Assembly (NCBI GenBank): GCA_016929775.1
Contig: JAFGIE010000149.1
Span: 1-27,490, forward strand
Source: Anaerolineae bacterium
GTDB lineage: Bacteria; Chloroflexota; Anaerolineae; JAFGEY01
Direction: 5' to 3'
DNA length: 27,490 bases
Shown: piece after piece, positions 9,798-18,486 of the stretch
Position numbering within the stretch: the first letter of the stretch is position 1
Layout of the letters: each line of letters starts with the position of its first letter
The notes under the pieces: generated by a model
Seen by the model: only the letters and a program-made list of their open reading frames with translations
Told to the model about the DNA's origin: nothing
Databases searched by the model: none
Program-made: the position numbers and the translations under genes

Positions 9798-10787
9798 TCA
9801 TGTGCGTTCGTAGCGGATGCGCGGGTCAACCACACCCAGCAGGATGTCCGAGATCAGCGTCCCGATCACGGTCAGGACGCTGAGCATGAACACGAAACTT
9901 CCGGCGAGGTACATGTCCTGCGACATGAGCGCCTTGAGCAGCAGCGGTCCCGTCGTCGGCAGGCTCAGCACCAAGGAGACGATCGTCGAGCCTGAGACCA
10001 GGCCCGGCAGCGCCCAGCCCACGGTGCTGACGAACGGGATGATCGCCACGCGCACCGGGTACTTGAGCACCGTGCGCCGCTCCGTCAACCCCTTGGAGCG
10101 CGCCGTGGTCACGTAGGGCTTGCGCAGCTCGTCGAGCAGGTTGGCGCGCATGGTCCGGATCCCGCCCGCGGTGCTGCCCAGCCCGAGCACGACCAACGGC
10201 AGCCAGATGTGCTTGACCAGGTCGACCACCCGCGCCCAGCTCCACGGCGCGTCGATGTACTGGTCGGAAAAAAGCCCGCCCAGGTTGACGCCCCACAGCG
10301 TGTAGGCGACCCACAGCAGGACCAGAGCTACCAGGAAGGAGGGGAACCCCAGCCCGACGAAGCCCAGGAACGTGACCGTATAGTCGCTCATCGAGTACTG
10401 GTGCGTCGCCGAATAGATCCCGATCGGCAGGGATACGCACCACGAAAAGAGCAGGGTAGCGAGCGAGATGACAAAGGTCAGCCCCAGCCGGTCCCAGATC
10501 AGCTCGGAGACCGGGCGCTCCCACTCGAAGGAGTAGCCAAAATCGCCCTGCATCACGCCCGTGATCCACTTGATGTAGCGCCGGTGGACGGGCAGGTCAA
10601 AGCCGTAGCGCAGCTTGAGCGCCTCCACCTCGTGCGGGTCGAGGTACTCACCTTGCAGCTCCATCTGCGTGATGATGCTCGTCAAAAAGTCGCCCGGCGG
10701 CAGCTCGATCACGAAAAAGCTGATCACCGAGACCACGATCAGGGTCGGTATGATGTAGATGATCCGCCGCAAGATGTATTGTAGCAC
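9798..10787 (-). CDS. Opp/Dpp-type ABC transporter permease, OppB/DppB-like
   Basis: A 329-residue membrane subunit with the usual OppB N-terminus (YILRRIIYIIPTLIVVSVI), a second strong membrane cluster and the EAA-type cytoplasmic loop TARSKGLTERR. It should pair with the adjacent OppC-like protein to form the channel. The start is GTG, with GGAGGAGGG directly upstream. It lies 11 bases after the URO-D gene and overlaps or abuts the next permease, so all are in one transcript. No ATP-binding subunits (OppD/OppF) are encoded here; they must be supplied from elsewhere. Confidence 0.94.
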   Translation of the reverse strand: MLQYILRRIIYIIPTLIVVSVISFFVIELPPGDFLTSIITQMELQGEYLDPHEVEALKLRYGFDLPVHRRYIKWITGVMQGDFGYSFEWERPVSELIWDRLGLTFVISLATLLFSWCVSLPIGIYSATHQYSMSDYTVTFLGFVGLGFPSFLVALVLLWVAYTLWGVNLGGLFSDQYIDAPWSWARVVDLVKHIWLPLVVLGLGSTAGGIRTMRANLLDELRKPYVTTARSKGLTERRTVLKYPVRVAIIPFVSTVGWALPGLVSGSTIVSLVLSLPTTGPLLLKALMSQDMYLAGSFVFMLSVLTVIGTLISDILLGVVDPRIRYERT

Positions 10788-10798
10788 GATCCCTCCTC

Positions 10799-11986
10799 CT
10801 ACCGCTCGGTGGAGTGCGGTTCCGTCGCGGGCGTGACGGGCGCCCCTGGGCCATAGTCATCCCGGGCCTGCATCATGGCCCACACGTTCTCGGGGGGCGA
10901 GCCGGGCAGGACCGCGTTGCTGCAGCCGTGAAAGTATCGCGTGCCCCCGCTGTCGGCGATCGTCTGTAGGCTGCGACGGTAGACCTCGTCTGGACCCGCG
11001 CGCCGGAGCATGTCGGCGCTGAGCGTGCCCCACAGGACGAGGTCGGGGTATCGCGCCCGGATCGCGTCCGGATGCATCGAGGCGTCGTGATCCACCTCGC
11101 CATAGCCGGGCACGCCCGCTTCGGAAAAGATCATGTCGCTGACCAGCCAGAGGTTGCCGTCGGTGCGCCACACATAGTGCAGGCCTAGTTCCGCGCAGCG
11201 CGCCGCCAGCTTCTTCAGGCGCGGCAAGACCAGGGCGCGGAACATGCGCGGCGAGTACATCGGCCCGTTCTTGTCCGCCATGTCGCCGCCGCCCAAGACC
11301 ACTCGGATCCCGCGCGCGGCGATGCCCTCCATCTGGGCAAGGGCGACCTCGAGCTGGCAGTCGAGGATGTCGGTGACCGCCCCGGGCTCCAGCGCACACG
11401 CCATCAGCGAGGCCTCATCCCGCCCGACCGACAGCCCGCCGCCGCCCGCGACGACCATCATTTCCTCGCCGAGACGCGCTTGCAGCGCCGCCTCCGCCCG
11501 CCCAGCGCCCTCTCGCGCCGCCTGCGCCTGCGCCTCTGTCCCGCGCGCGATCTCGCGCGCCAGCGCAGGCCAATCCTCCGGCTGCCGGCGCGGGGCTGTG
11601 TTGCGCACCTCGATGAAATTCAGGACCTCGTTGTCCCAGCGCCAGACCTGGTGCGCGCCCTCTGGATCGCCGTACAGGAACCTGTACGCGTCGATCTGCG
11701 CGCTGGGCCTGACGTTGCGGCGCCATCCGAAGCGAAAGACCTCGATCCCCAGGGCCCGGTGCAGGTCCAGGAGGTCTTTATGGTAGCGGTGCTCGAACTC
11801 GGCGTGCGCGCGCTCGCCGGCGACCCACGCCTTGGCCTCGGCGTACCAGAGGGAGGGCCCGCCGGTGACCACCTCCCGCCCCAGGATCTTGCTCGCCACG
11901 TCACAGCAGATCGTCGGCGTGTAGGCGGGCACGCGATCGGTCGCACGCCCCTCGATCGCCGCCAGGCAGCGCTCGTACGGCGTCAT
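10799..11986 (-). CDS. Uroporphyrinogen decarboxylase superfamily protein, not HemE
   Basis: A URO-D fold protein of 395 residues. The N-terminus (MTPYERCLAAIEGRATDRVP) and the C-terminal GCSNAVLPGSPPENV segment are typical of the methyltransferase and unknown-function branches rather than HemE, which also would be shorter. The usual His near the mid-domain DGN motif is replaced (VWRTDGNLW). Members of these branches bind zinc through C-terminal Cys and often transfer methyl groups to corrinoid or thiol acceptors. No corrinoid protein is nearby, so the reaction is open. ATG 11986 matches the family N-terminus. A TTG at 12007 with AAGG upstream would add seven residues. Confidence 0.85.
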   Translation of the reverse strand: MTPYERCLAAIEGRATDRVPAYTPTICCDVASKILGREVVTGGPSLWYAEAKAWVAGERAHAEFEHRYHKDLLDLHRALGIEVFRFGWRRNVRPSAQIDAYRFLYGDPEGAHQVWRWDNEVLNFIEVRNTAPRRQPEDWPALAREIARGTEAQAQAAREGAGRAEAALQARLGEEMMVVAGGGGLSVGRDEASLMACALEPGAVTDILDCQLEVALAQMEGIAARGIRVVLGGGDMADKNGPMYSPRMFRALVLPRLKKLAARCAELGLHYVWRTDGNLWLVSDMIFSEAGVPGYGEVDHDASMHPDAIRARYPDLVLWGTLSADMLRRAGPDEVYRRSLQTIADSGGTRYFHGCSNAVLPGSPPENVWAMMQARDDYGPGAPVTPATEPHSTER

Positions 11987-12056
11987 GTCGGTTGCGCTGG
12001 TTTCCAACGACTTGCCTTGCTCTCTCTGTCAGGCGACCCGTGCGTTGGCGGCGTGA

Positions 12057-12084
12057 GGGGGCCACGTGGTCGCACGTGGCCCCC
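12057..12084 (-). terminator. Perfect hairpin between binding-protein gene and downstream genes
   Basis: GGGGGCCACGTG (12057-12068) and its exact complement (12073-12084) enclose a 4-base loop. The hairpin lies 23 bases after the stop of the solute-binding protein and 71 bases before the next gene. No T tract follows. Such hairpins after binding-protein genes commonly protect the upstream message and reduce read-through, so binding protein is made in excess over permeases. That role is inferred. Confidence 0.65.
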
Positions 12085-12106
12085 TGGTGGTGCGATCCCG
12101 TCCCGC

Positions 12107-14158
12107 CTAGCTCTTATAGTAGTACTGGTCAGGGCTGCTGACCCACGGCGTCCGCAACGGGTAGGACGAGTACGACTTGTCGGGCACGTTGCCCATGTTG
12201 TTCTTGACCACGCCCGGCGCCGGCGAACGGCCCGCGGTGATGATGTCCGGGAAGAAGGCCAAGGAGTCGTGGTAGATCTGGGTAAAGAGCTCGATCCGCT
12301 TTCCCTCGTCTGCCGTGACCTTGACCTCGTCGAACAGCAGCTGCAGCTGGCGCGGCTCGCCCGTCGGCTCAACGCCCGACTCGCCGTTCGTCTGGTACCA
12401 GAAGCCCCACTCGGGCGCCCAGTAGGTGCTGCGCTCGCTACAGGCGTAGGCGCGCGCGTACACCGGCTGCAGCAGCGGTCCCGAGTTGTCCTTCATGTAG
12501 GTCGTGATCTGGTACTCGGAGGTGTAGATCCGGTCCCACCACTGGTCGTAGGTCACGCCCTTGAGCGCGGTGTTGATCCCGACCGCCTGCATCTTGGACA
12601 TGACCAGCTCGCTGGCGTCCATGATCGACCGGTCCTGGTCGAACCCTTCGAGCGTGATCGACAGCGGGGCGCCGCTGGGCAGCAGGCGCCACCCGTTCGC
12701 GTCGCGCTGGTCGAGCCCCAGTTCGTCGAGCAGTTGGTTGGCCTTCTCGGGGTTGTACTCGAACGGCTCCCACAGCGCTTCCTCGCCCCACATGGACTCG
12801 GGGTAGCAGCTCTCCGCCGGGCCCGCCAGGCCCAGGTAAATCAGCTCGTTGATCTCGTCCCGGTCGATGGCGTGCGAGATCGCGTGGCGCCAGCGGATGT
12901 CGTTGTTCAGCGCGGCGACCTCGTCGTCGCCAAGCAGCGTCAGGTTGGGAAAGACGACCATCCCCGTCCCAAAGTTCTCCCACAAGATCAGGCGATAGTC
13001 GCCCTTTTCCGCGCTCTCTGCCAGGAGCGGATAGACCCCCAGGGTCAGGGTACGGAGCTGCATGTCGAGCTCGCCCGCGATCGCCTTCAGGTGCAGCATC
13101 TCGGCGGTCTCGACGAACGTGTAGCGCTGCTCGTTGATGTACGGCAGCTGGTTGCCGTCGGGGTCGATCTTGAAGTAGTAGGGGTTGCGGATGGTGTTGA
13201 ACGTAACCGCCCCCGCGCGCGGCGGGTTGACCACCTTCCAGCCACGGTTGGTCGGGCGCTCGGCGTTCTCACGCCAGTTGTTCTTGATCCAGTACAGGTC
13301 GTCCCACGCCTCGACCGCCGCTTCGGCGACCATGGTGTCGAGCGCCGCCTTCTCGGCGAACTGGGCGTGAAACTGCTGCATATAGTGCGAGGGGCAGTCC
13401 ACGATCCCCGAACCGACGTGCGCGATCCAGAGCATAAAGAGGCCGTAGGGCATCACGAACGAGAACTTGACCGTAAAGTCGTCCAGCTTTTCGACGACCA
13501 CCGGCTCGCCCCCGATCGCCAACCAGCCGCCGATCCCGTTGGGCGACAGGTCCGGATCCTGCCATTGGCTCTCATAGAGCCACATCACGTCGTCAGCCGT
13601 GAACGGCGTGCCGTCCGACCAGTGATGGCCCCGGCGCAGGCCAAAGGTGTAGGACGCCCCCTCGTCCCCGATCTCGAGCGTCGAGAACATGTCGGGCGCT
13701 ACGCCGGTCGCGTCGCGGGTCCAGAAGAAGGGGCAGACCTGGTCCGCGCGCTCCATATTGGCGCCCACGTCGCCCATGCCCGTGGATGCCCGGCGCCACG
13801 TGCCGCCGTACTGCCCGATCTCGTTGACCGGTTCGAGGATCAGCGGGTCGGCGGTCAGCCGCTCGTCGAGCGGCGCGAGCTTGCCTTCCGAGACCTCCAC
13901 GAACAGCTCGGGCGCCTCGCGTACGGCAGACGGCGTCGCGGTGACGAGCTTTTCGACCTCGACCGTCATCCGCACTTCCTTCTCGACCTCGACCGTCTTT
14001 TCGACGATCTTTTCGACCTCGACCGTCTTTTCGACGACCTTTTCGACCTCGACCGTCTCTTTCACGATCACCGTCTGCGGCTGGCACGCCACAGCGGCTG
14101 CCCCGGCGGCGGCAAGCGCCGACACCTTGAGGAACTTGCGGCGATTCATCTTTTCCAT
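12107..14158 (-). CDS. Family-5 solute-binding lipoprotein of Opp/Dpp-type ABC transporter
   Basis: The 683-residue protein delivers a ligand to the permeases encoded downstream. The N-terminus MEKMNRRKFLKVSALAAAG has a Tat-like RRKFLK motif and a lipobox AVAC with Cys25, so it is probably exported folded and lipid-anchored. Residues about 30-65 are four decapeptide repeats rich in Val, Glu and Lys (for example VEVEKIVEKT), a tether or coiled coil. The remaining part is an SBP_bac_5 domain (PF00496 type). The size and the enzymes around it fit an oligosaccharide or other non-peptide ligand as well as a peptide. ATG 14158 is chosen because GGAGG lies seven bases upstream; the open frame extends to 14278 without a better site. 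A LacI-type operator sits at its promoter. Confidence 0.93.
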   Translation of the reverse strand: MEKMNRRKFLKVSALAAAGAAAVACQPQTVIVKETVEVEKVVEKTVEVEKIVEKTVEVEKEVRMTVEVEKLVTATPSAVREAPELFVEVSEGKLAPLDERLTADPLILEPVNEIGQYGGTWRRASTGMGDVGANMERADQVCPFFWTRDATGVAPDMFSTLEIGDEGASYTFGLRRGHHWSDGTPFTADDVMWLYESQWQDPDLSPNGIGGWLAIGGEPVVVEKLDDFTVKFSFVMPYGLFMLWIAHVGSGIVDCPSHYMQQFHAQFAEKAALDTMVAEAAVEAWDDLYWIKNNWRENAERPTNRGWKVVNPPRAGAVTFNTIRNPYYFKIDPDGNQLPYINEQRYTFVETAEMLHLKAIAGELDMQLRTLTLGVYPLLAESAEKGDYRLILWENFGTGMVVFPNLTLLGDDEVAALNNDIRWRHAISHAIDRDEINELIYLGLAGPAESCYPESMWGEEALWEPFEYNPEKANQLLDELGLDQRDANGWRLLPSGAPLSITLEGFDQDRSIMDASELVMSKMQAVGINTALKGVTYDQWWDRIYTSEYQITTYMKDNSGPLLQPVYARAYACSERSTYWAPEWGFWYQTNGESGVEPTGEPRQLQLLFDEVKVTADEGKRIELFTQIYHDSLAFFPDIITAGRSPAPGVVKNNMGNVPDKSYSSYPLRTPWVSSPDQYYYKS
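13950..14069 (-). repeat. Four tandem 30-bp repeats encoding a decapeptide tether
   Basis: Units at 13950-13979, 13980-14009, 14010-14039 and 14040-14069 share the core TTCGACCTCGACCGTC on the plus strand. On the coding strand each gives ten residues containing VEVEK. The two central units differ by only two bases, suggesting recent slippage or conversion. This is protein-coding low complexity, not a CRISPR array. Confidence 0.85.
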
Positions 14159-14408
14159 CTTTTTTCCTCCCTTATCAGCACGGAGCAACGAGCGCAATGG
14201 GTCGAACAGGATCTCGTTTCCAGCGATAGCCCTCCTCTCTCTGTCACGCATGGCACAGCCCAGCGACGGGGTACGCACAGCGCGCGTGCATCAGGAATGG
14301 CGATCCGGACTGGCTGTTGTCATGACGTCGGCGACCTATCCTTGAGCGCGTTCCGCTCTAGCCTGCCACGTACGCATCGCAGTTCGGTCGGTCGGGAGAA
14401 CCCAGGGG
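14159..14408 (-). other. Long 5' leader of the binding-protein message
   Basis: From the predicted start near 14421 to ATG 14158 there are about 260 untranslated bases. I see no riboswitch class, long hairpin or other gene. A purine-rich GAGAGAGGAGGG run at about 14231-14242 looks like a ribosome site but is followed by no ATG or GTG at a suitable distance, apart from unusual codons. The function of the leader, if any, is unknown. Confidence 0.4.
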
Positions 14409-14422
14409 GTGAAACGTTACAC
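14409..14422 (-). promoter_or_regulatory. LacI-family operator at the binding-protein promoter
   Basis: GTGAAACGTTACAC differs by one base from the perfect palindrome GTGAAACGTTTCAC found before the repressor gene. It begins five bases downstream of the -10 box, so bound repressor would cover the transcription start. The match to the classic LacI/GalR pattern with a central CG is seen directly; binding by the repressor encoded at 18487-19512 is inferred. Confidence 0.8.
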
Positions 14423-14427
14423 CGCAG

Positions 14428-14456
14428 ATTATAGCACGGCTTCCCCTCGGCGTCAA
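14428..14456 (-). promoter_or_regulatory. Promoter for the transport and amidohydrolase operon
   Basis: On the minus strand TTGACG (14451-14456), 17 bp, then TATAAT (14428-14433). The -35 box overlaps the stop codon of the preceding URO-D gene, so the promoter is internal to a longer same-strand gene series. With a perfect -10 it should be strong unless repressed at the operator just downstream. Confidence 0.85.
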
Positions 14457-15448
14457 GCTGCGTACTCTTGTCCGATCTCGATGAACGCCCGGATGTTCTC
14501 CACCGGCGTACCGACCGTCAACTCGCAGCTCATCGCCGGCGCCCCGTCCGCCACCGCCCGGCGATAGGCCTCCCGGACCTGCGCCGGCGTGCCCTGCTGC
14601 ATCTCGGAAACGGTCTTGATATGCCAGTCAAAGGGCACGTCCAGCGCGCGGACCACGTCGCGCACCGTCAGGTACTGGTTCTCGCCAAAGTTGATGTGGT
14701 CCAGCCGCAGCGAGGCGAGCAGCGACAAGTGTGCGGGCCGTACCAGCTCGGTGTGCATGCTCCGTCGCCCTGCCTCGAGCTCGGCATAGATCCGGTCATA
14801 GTAGGGCAGCACGAACGTAGGCCACATGTCGGGCGAGAGGTTGCCCGCGTGGTCGTCGGCAATGCCGACCGGATCCCGAGGCCTCCCGCCCGTCACGTCG
14901 CGCACCGTCCGCGAGAAGGCAATGTAGGTGTCGGTACACACCGCGAGCAGGTGATGCGCGCGCGCAGGGTCGGTCGCGCAGTCCAGAAAAAAGTCCGCGC
15001 CGCGCAGCAGCACCGCTGTGGTCACCGGCCCTTCCTGCCCCGCGCTGAACCCGACGCGCTGCCCGGGCAGACGCTTGCGCAGCGCCTGCCAGCGTTCGAT
15101 GTTCTCGCGAAACCGCTCCACAGTCCAAGGGTGTGGCGCGCCCAGGGCGTCGACCTCCTCTGGCGTGCGCAGCACCCGCCCCTGGTTGGCGATCATGGGC
15201 TGGTGATCAGCCGGGAAGACGAGTTCGCCGCCCAGCGCGGCGACGCCCTCGTACGCCGCCATCGGCAGCGCCCAGCTCGGCGGGGGCCGATAGCCGGTCG
15301 CCTCCTCAAAGCGCTCGGCAAACAGGCGCTCGGTCCGCAGGTAGACGTCGAGATCGGTGTAATACGCGCCTTGCTGCGTGCCTGCGTACTCGCAGCGCAC
15401 CTCTGCCGGGATCGCCAGCCGCCATGGGATCGACCGCTTTCCGGTCAC
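14453..15448 (-). CDS. Uroporphyrinogen decarboxylase superfamily protein, methyltransferase-like branch
   Basis: A 331-residue URO-D superfamily protein, diverged from the other copy in this locus. Family features are the DDHAGNLSPDMWPTFVLPYY segment, equivalent to the D-x-G segment followed by the barrel helix, and the C-terminal SCELTVGTPVENIRAFIE, equivalent to the Cys-containing PPGTPxENV motif. HemE hallmarks at the N-terminus are absent. A methyl-transfer role is the best family-based guess, with substrate and acceptor unknown. GTG 15448 has GGAGG seven bases upstream and starts 55 bases after the heparinase-like gene, so it belongs to the repressor operon. Confidence 0.83.
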   Translation of the reverse strand: MTGKRSIPWRLAIPAEVRCEYAGTQQGAYYTDLDVYLRTERLFAERFEEATGYRPPPSWALPMAAYEGVAALGGELVFPADHQPMIANQGRVLRTPEEVDALGAPHPWTVERFRENIERWQALRKRLPGQRVGFSAGQEGPVTTAVLLRGADFFLDCATDPARAHHLLAVCTDTYIAFSRTVRDVTGGRPRDPVGIADDHAGNLSPDMWPTFVLPYYDRIYAELEAGRRSMHTELVRPAHLSLLASLRLDHINFGENQYLTVRDVVRALDVPFDWHIKTVSEMQQGTPAQVREAYRRAVADGAPAMSCELTVGTPVENIRAFIEIGQEYAA

Positions 15449-15503
15449 GCCGCGTCCTCCACTCCTGGATCTCAGTTCGCCGCGCCGGTAGGCGGGCGCA
15501 GCT

Positions 15504-17186
15504 CTACTCGACCTGCAGCCGCAGGACGCGCGTCTCTGCCCCCACCGGCACCGTCAGGATCGCCGCCGCCTCGTCGAGCGGCGCCGCCCCATCCGCCGTG
15601 TACGGGTTGAAGGGCATGACAGGCCAACGCAGCCGGCAGCCCTCCGGCACGCTGATCCGCCACGCTCCCTGCCCCGCCCAGCCCCCGCAGTCCACGTCGT
15701 CGAGGTCGATCGCCGGCCCATCGAGCGCCAGGCTCGCGCCCGCCCCCGTCTGCAGCGCTCCCTCCAAGCGCAGCTTGAGCGGCAGGTGCGCCACGCACGG
15801 CGTGTCCACGGGGCCCGTCAGCTGGATCTCGAGCTGCTGCCCATCCACGACGCGCAACGCCAGGATCGCCGTTGCCCCGCCCTCCTCTGGGCCACCGTAC
15901 GAGAGCGCGACGGCGTCTGCCTCGCCGCCCGCTTGCAGCATCGCCGCGGTGGGCAGGTGGGCCACGCCGGGACCCGCGCCCACGGCGAACGTGCTCCACT
16001 CGGGCTGGTCCTTCGAGTTCCCGCCGCCGACGATCAGGCCACTCTTCTCGTGCCAGATGCTGAGATAGCTGCCGCGATCTTGTCCCCAGCGCGATTCGAC
16101 CGGCGGGGTGACGACGCCGCTCAGGCAGGTGAACCAGCTTCCCTCGCGCCGGATCAAGGCGTGCCCCAGGTCGTGGATCTGGTACGATCGCTGGTTCTGC
16201 GCGATCGACACCTCGGGCCCGGAGTGGTGATGGACGTAGGCTGAGGCGAGCCGCGGGCTGAGCCCGTACTCGGCGTTGGCGACGCGCAGACTGCCGCTGG
16301 TGATGACGTGCGAGATGCGGGGCGCCGCGTGCGCAGCCCGATCGGCGACCATGTTCTCGACCAGCATGCGCACGTAGCGCCGCCCCTCGGGAAACAAGCT
16401 AAACGTGGTATGCGCCAAGTCGGAGACGTGATCGTGATACTTGACGCGCCCGTCGATCGTCTCCACCACCCGTCCGTCCGGATAGGTGTAGCGCATGTGA
16501 AAGTCCGTTGCCCGCCTGAGACAAGGCAGCACCGTCTCGTCGCCCGAGAAAACGTGGTACAGCCCGATCGCGTGCGTGTAGACCAGGTTGTAGAGCGTGG
16601 TCGGCCCGCCATGCTCGCGCCAGTAGCCGTGCGGCGTCTGCGCGTCTACCGCCAGGGCGATCATCCGCCGCCCAGCGCCCTGCCAATCGGGGCGGGCAAA
16701 GAGCTCCCCTGCCCGGTATGCCGCCATCGCATGCCAGGTCGGAATGTTGTGCACGTGCCCGCGCGCCAGCTCGCCCGTGATGCCGTCGTACGCCAGCGTC
16801 AGCCCCGCTTCCCACCGCGCACGCCGCGCCGGGTCGAGCCCATCGCGCAGCAGGGCATAGGTCTCGAGCCAGTGGTACATCGACCACGGCATGTAGGTCG
16901 GTCCCCAGCGCGAGCCGTCGACCTTGACAAACTCGACCCGCCCGTCCGGATACTGAAAGTCGCGCCACGCATCCGCGCCGCGCAGCGCGTAGCGCAGGAT
17001 CTCGTCGTCGCCGCAGTAGGGATTGCCCGCCGTCACGTAGAGCAGCGCCAGCGGGTAGACGATGTCCTGGTTGGTGACCGCCCAACCATCGCCAGTCATG
17101 AACCGCCCCGTCTCCTCGTCAAACCGCTCGAGGTTACGCTCGACGTCCTCGACCAGGAGGCGGAGGTATGCGTCCCGGATCTCCAT
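15504..17186 (-). CDS. Heparinase-like (alpha/alpha)-barrel plus beta-sandwich protein
   Basis: The 560-residue protein resembles polysaccharide lyases and related enzymes with an N-terminal helical toroid (about 1-330, rich in Trp, Tyr and His such as PTYMPWSMYHWLETYALLR) and a C-terminal beta-sandwich (about 340-560). Candidate active-site residues lie in HNIPTWHAM, KYHDHVSDLAHT and YVHHHSG, but I cannot assign them. No signal peptide is seen, so it should act in the cytoplasm on short imported saccharides, either as a lyase or as a hydrolase of unsaturated uronides. ATG 17186 is chosen because AGGAG lies ten bases upstream; GTG 17195 would be only one base from it. It lies 18 bases after the aminotransferase gene. 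Confidence 0.7.
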   Translation of the reverse strand: MEIRDAYLRLLVEDVERNLERFDEETGRFMTGDGWAVTNQDIVYPLALLYVTAGNPYCGDDEILRYALRGADAWRDFQYPDGRVEFVKVDGSRWGPTYMPWSMYHWLETYALLRDGLDPARRARWEAGLTLAYDGITGELARGHVHNIPTWHAMAAYRAGELFARPDWQGAGRRMIALAVDAQTPHGYWREHGGPTTLYNLVYTHAIGLYHVFSGDETVLPCLRRATDFHMRYTYPDGRVVETIDGRVKYHDHVSDLAHTTFSLFPEGRRYVRMLVENMVADRAAHAAPRISHVITSGSLRVANAEYGLSPRLASAYVHHHSGPEVSIAQNQRSYQIHDLGHALIRREGSWFTCLSGVVTPPVESRWGQDRGSYLSIWHEKSGLIVGGGNSKDQPEWSTFAVGAGPGVAHLPTAAMLQAGGEADAVALSYGGPEEGGATAILALRVVDGQQLEIQLTGPVDTPCVAHLPLKLRLEGALQTGAGASLALDGPAIDLDDVDCGGWAGQGAWRISVPEGCRLRWPVMPFNPYTADGAAPLDEAAAILTVPVGAETRVLRLQVE

Positions 17187-17204
17187 CGCGCGCACGCTCC
17201 TTGC

Positions 17205-18476
17205 TCAGGCCCGCGCCTGGGCGCTGTAGGCTCGATCGACCTTGCGCAGGATCGCCGCCGCATCGGCGACGTCGCCCGGCGTCCAGCTCTCGTGGAAGTG
17301 CAGGTTGAAGTGCGTGTCCATGGTCGCGTTTGCGTTCGGACACGGAAACTGCCGCTCCGGGTCGCCCGCATAGTCCGGGCTGCTCCACGGGTAGCCGCTG
17401 CTGCCAAAGACCCGGCGATGGACGAACCAATCCATCGTATGCGGCAGCGCAGCCCGATAGTGCGGCGCGATCGCGAGCCCCTCGGCGCTGAGCGCACGGC
17501 AGTAGGTCTCCTTGTCGCACGTCGCCTCCTCGGCGTTGAACCGCATGCGCAGGAACCAGTAACTGGGCTCCGCGCCAGGGAGGGGCTCTGGTATGGCAAC
17601 CGTGCGCACCCCCGAGATGCCCTCCGCGATCCCGGCGACGATCGCCCGCCGGCGGCGGACGGTCTCGGGGAGCTTGCGCAGCTGCACGCGCCCGATCGCG
17701 GCGGCGAGGTCGTTCAGGTTCAGGTTCAGCGACGCGATCGCGTTCGTCGCACCCGGGGGCAAAAAGAACGGCTTGCCCCGGTCTGACGCGCGGCGGATCG
17801 CTTGGTACAGCGCTTCGTCCCGCGCGTAGACTACGCCTCCCTGCCCACCGCTGCAGTGGTGCTTCCCGGACATGGTCGAGAAGACGCCGATCTCGCCGTA
17901 CGTGCCCACCAACTTGCCGTGCAGCGTTGCCCCGTGCGACTGCGAGCAGTCCTCGATCAGCGGGATCCCGCGCCGGCGCGCGATCTCGGCGATCCCCGCC
18001 ACATCCGCCGGTTCGCCTGCGATGTGGGAAACCAGGATCGCGCTGGTCAGGGGCGAGACCAGGGCCTCCACCTGTGCGGGACCCGTGTTGTACGAGTTGG
18101 GCGCTGTGTCCGCGATCACCGGGATCAGGTTGAGGAGGGGCACGGGCATCAGCCCGCCCGGGTCGGTGACCGAAGCCACGATCACCTCGCTGAACGGCTC
18201 CAGGTCCAGCGCGTGGAGCGCGACATAGATCCCGGCAGTGCCCGAGCTGACAGCATCGACGTACCCGCCGCCCATGTAGGCGGCGAACTCTTCGCAGTAG
18301 GCGTTCTCTTCCTCGCCGTTGTAGCCGGGGGCCACGCCAGTCGCGATCGCGCGGTCGAACAGCGCGTCGATCGCCGCCCGTTCCTCGTGGCCCACGTGCC
18401 CGCGCTGTGGAAAGGGGTCCACGCGCAGGCGCGAGCCACCGTGGACGGCAAGCTGAGATAGGGGTTCAGGGGTCAT
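17205..18476 (-). CDS. DegT/DnrJ/EryC1/StrS-family PLP aminotransferase
   Basis: A pyridoxal-phosphate enzyme of the fold-type-I sugar aminotransferase family (423 residues), cytoplasmic. The PLP Lys is K205 in TMSGKHHCSGGQGG, and the Asp for the ring nitrogen is D176 in IPLIEDCSQSHGA. The early SSGTAG segment (78-82) binds the phosphate. Family members make or use amino sugars and amino-cyclitols from keto-sugars; here a catabolic context suggests the reverse or an unusual substrate. No sugar dehydrogenase partner is nearby. ATG 18476 has GGAGG five bases upstream and lies 10 bases after the repressor stop, so the two are co-transcribed. Confidence 0.9.
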   Translation of the reverse strand: MTPEPLSQLAVHGGSRLRVDPFPQRGHVGHEERAAIDALFDRAIATGVAPGYNGEEENAYCEEFAAYMGGGYVDAVSSGTAGIYVALHALDLEPFSEVIVASVTDPGGLMPVPLLNLIPVIADTAPNSYNTGPAQVEALVSPLTSAILVSHIAGEPADVAGIAEIARRRGIPLIEDCSQSHGATLHGKLVGTYGEIGVFSTMSGKHHCSGGQGGVVYARDEALYQAIRRASDRGKPFFLPPGATNAIASLNLNLNDLAAAIGRVQLRKLPETVRRRRAIVAGIAEGISGVRTVAIPEPLPGAEPSYWFLRMRFNAEEATCDKETYCRALSAEGLAIAPHYRAALPHTMDWFVHRRVFGSSGYPWSSPDYAGDPERQFPCPNANATMDTHFNLHFHESWTPGDVADAAAILRKVDRAYSAQARA

Positions 18477-18486
18477 GCTCTCCTCC

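Noticed and set aside
13950..14069. Tandem 30-bp repeats resembling a CRISPR array
   Set aside because: The repeats are contiguous without spacers and encode an in-frame decapeptide tether in the binding protein.
11480..14434. 984-codon open frame on the plus strand opposite the binding-protein and URO-D genes
   Set aside because: It spans two real genes, a hairpin gap and a promoter region on the other strand, with low-complexity Arg/Leu/Asp-rich translation and no family motif.
10799..15448. The two URO-D proteins as HemE (heme biosynthesis)
   Set aside because: Both lack HemE N-terminal hallmarks, carry Cys in the C-terminal motif and lie among transport and catabolic genes, so a non-heme role is more likely.
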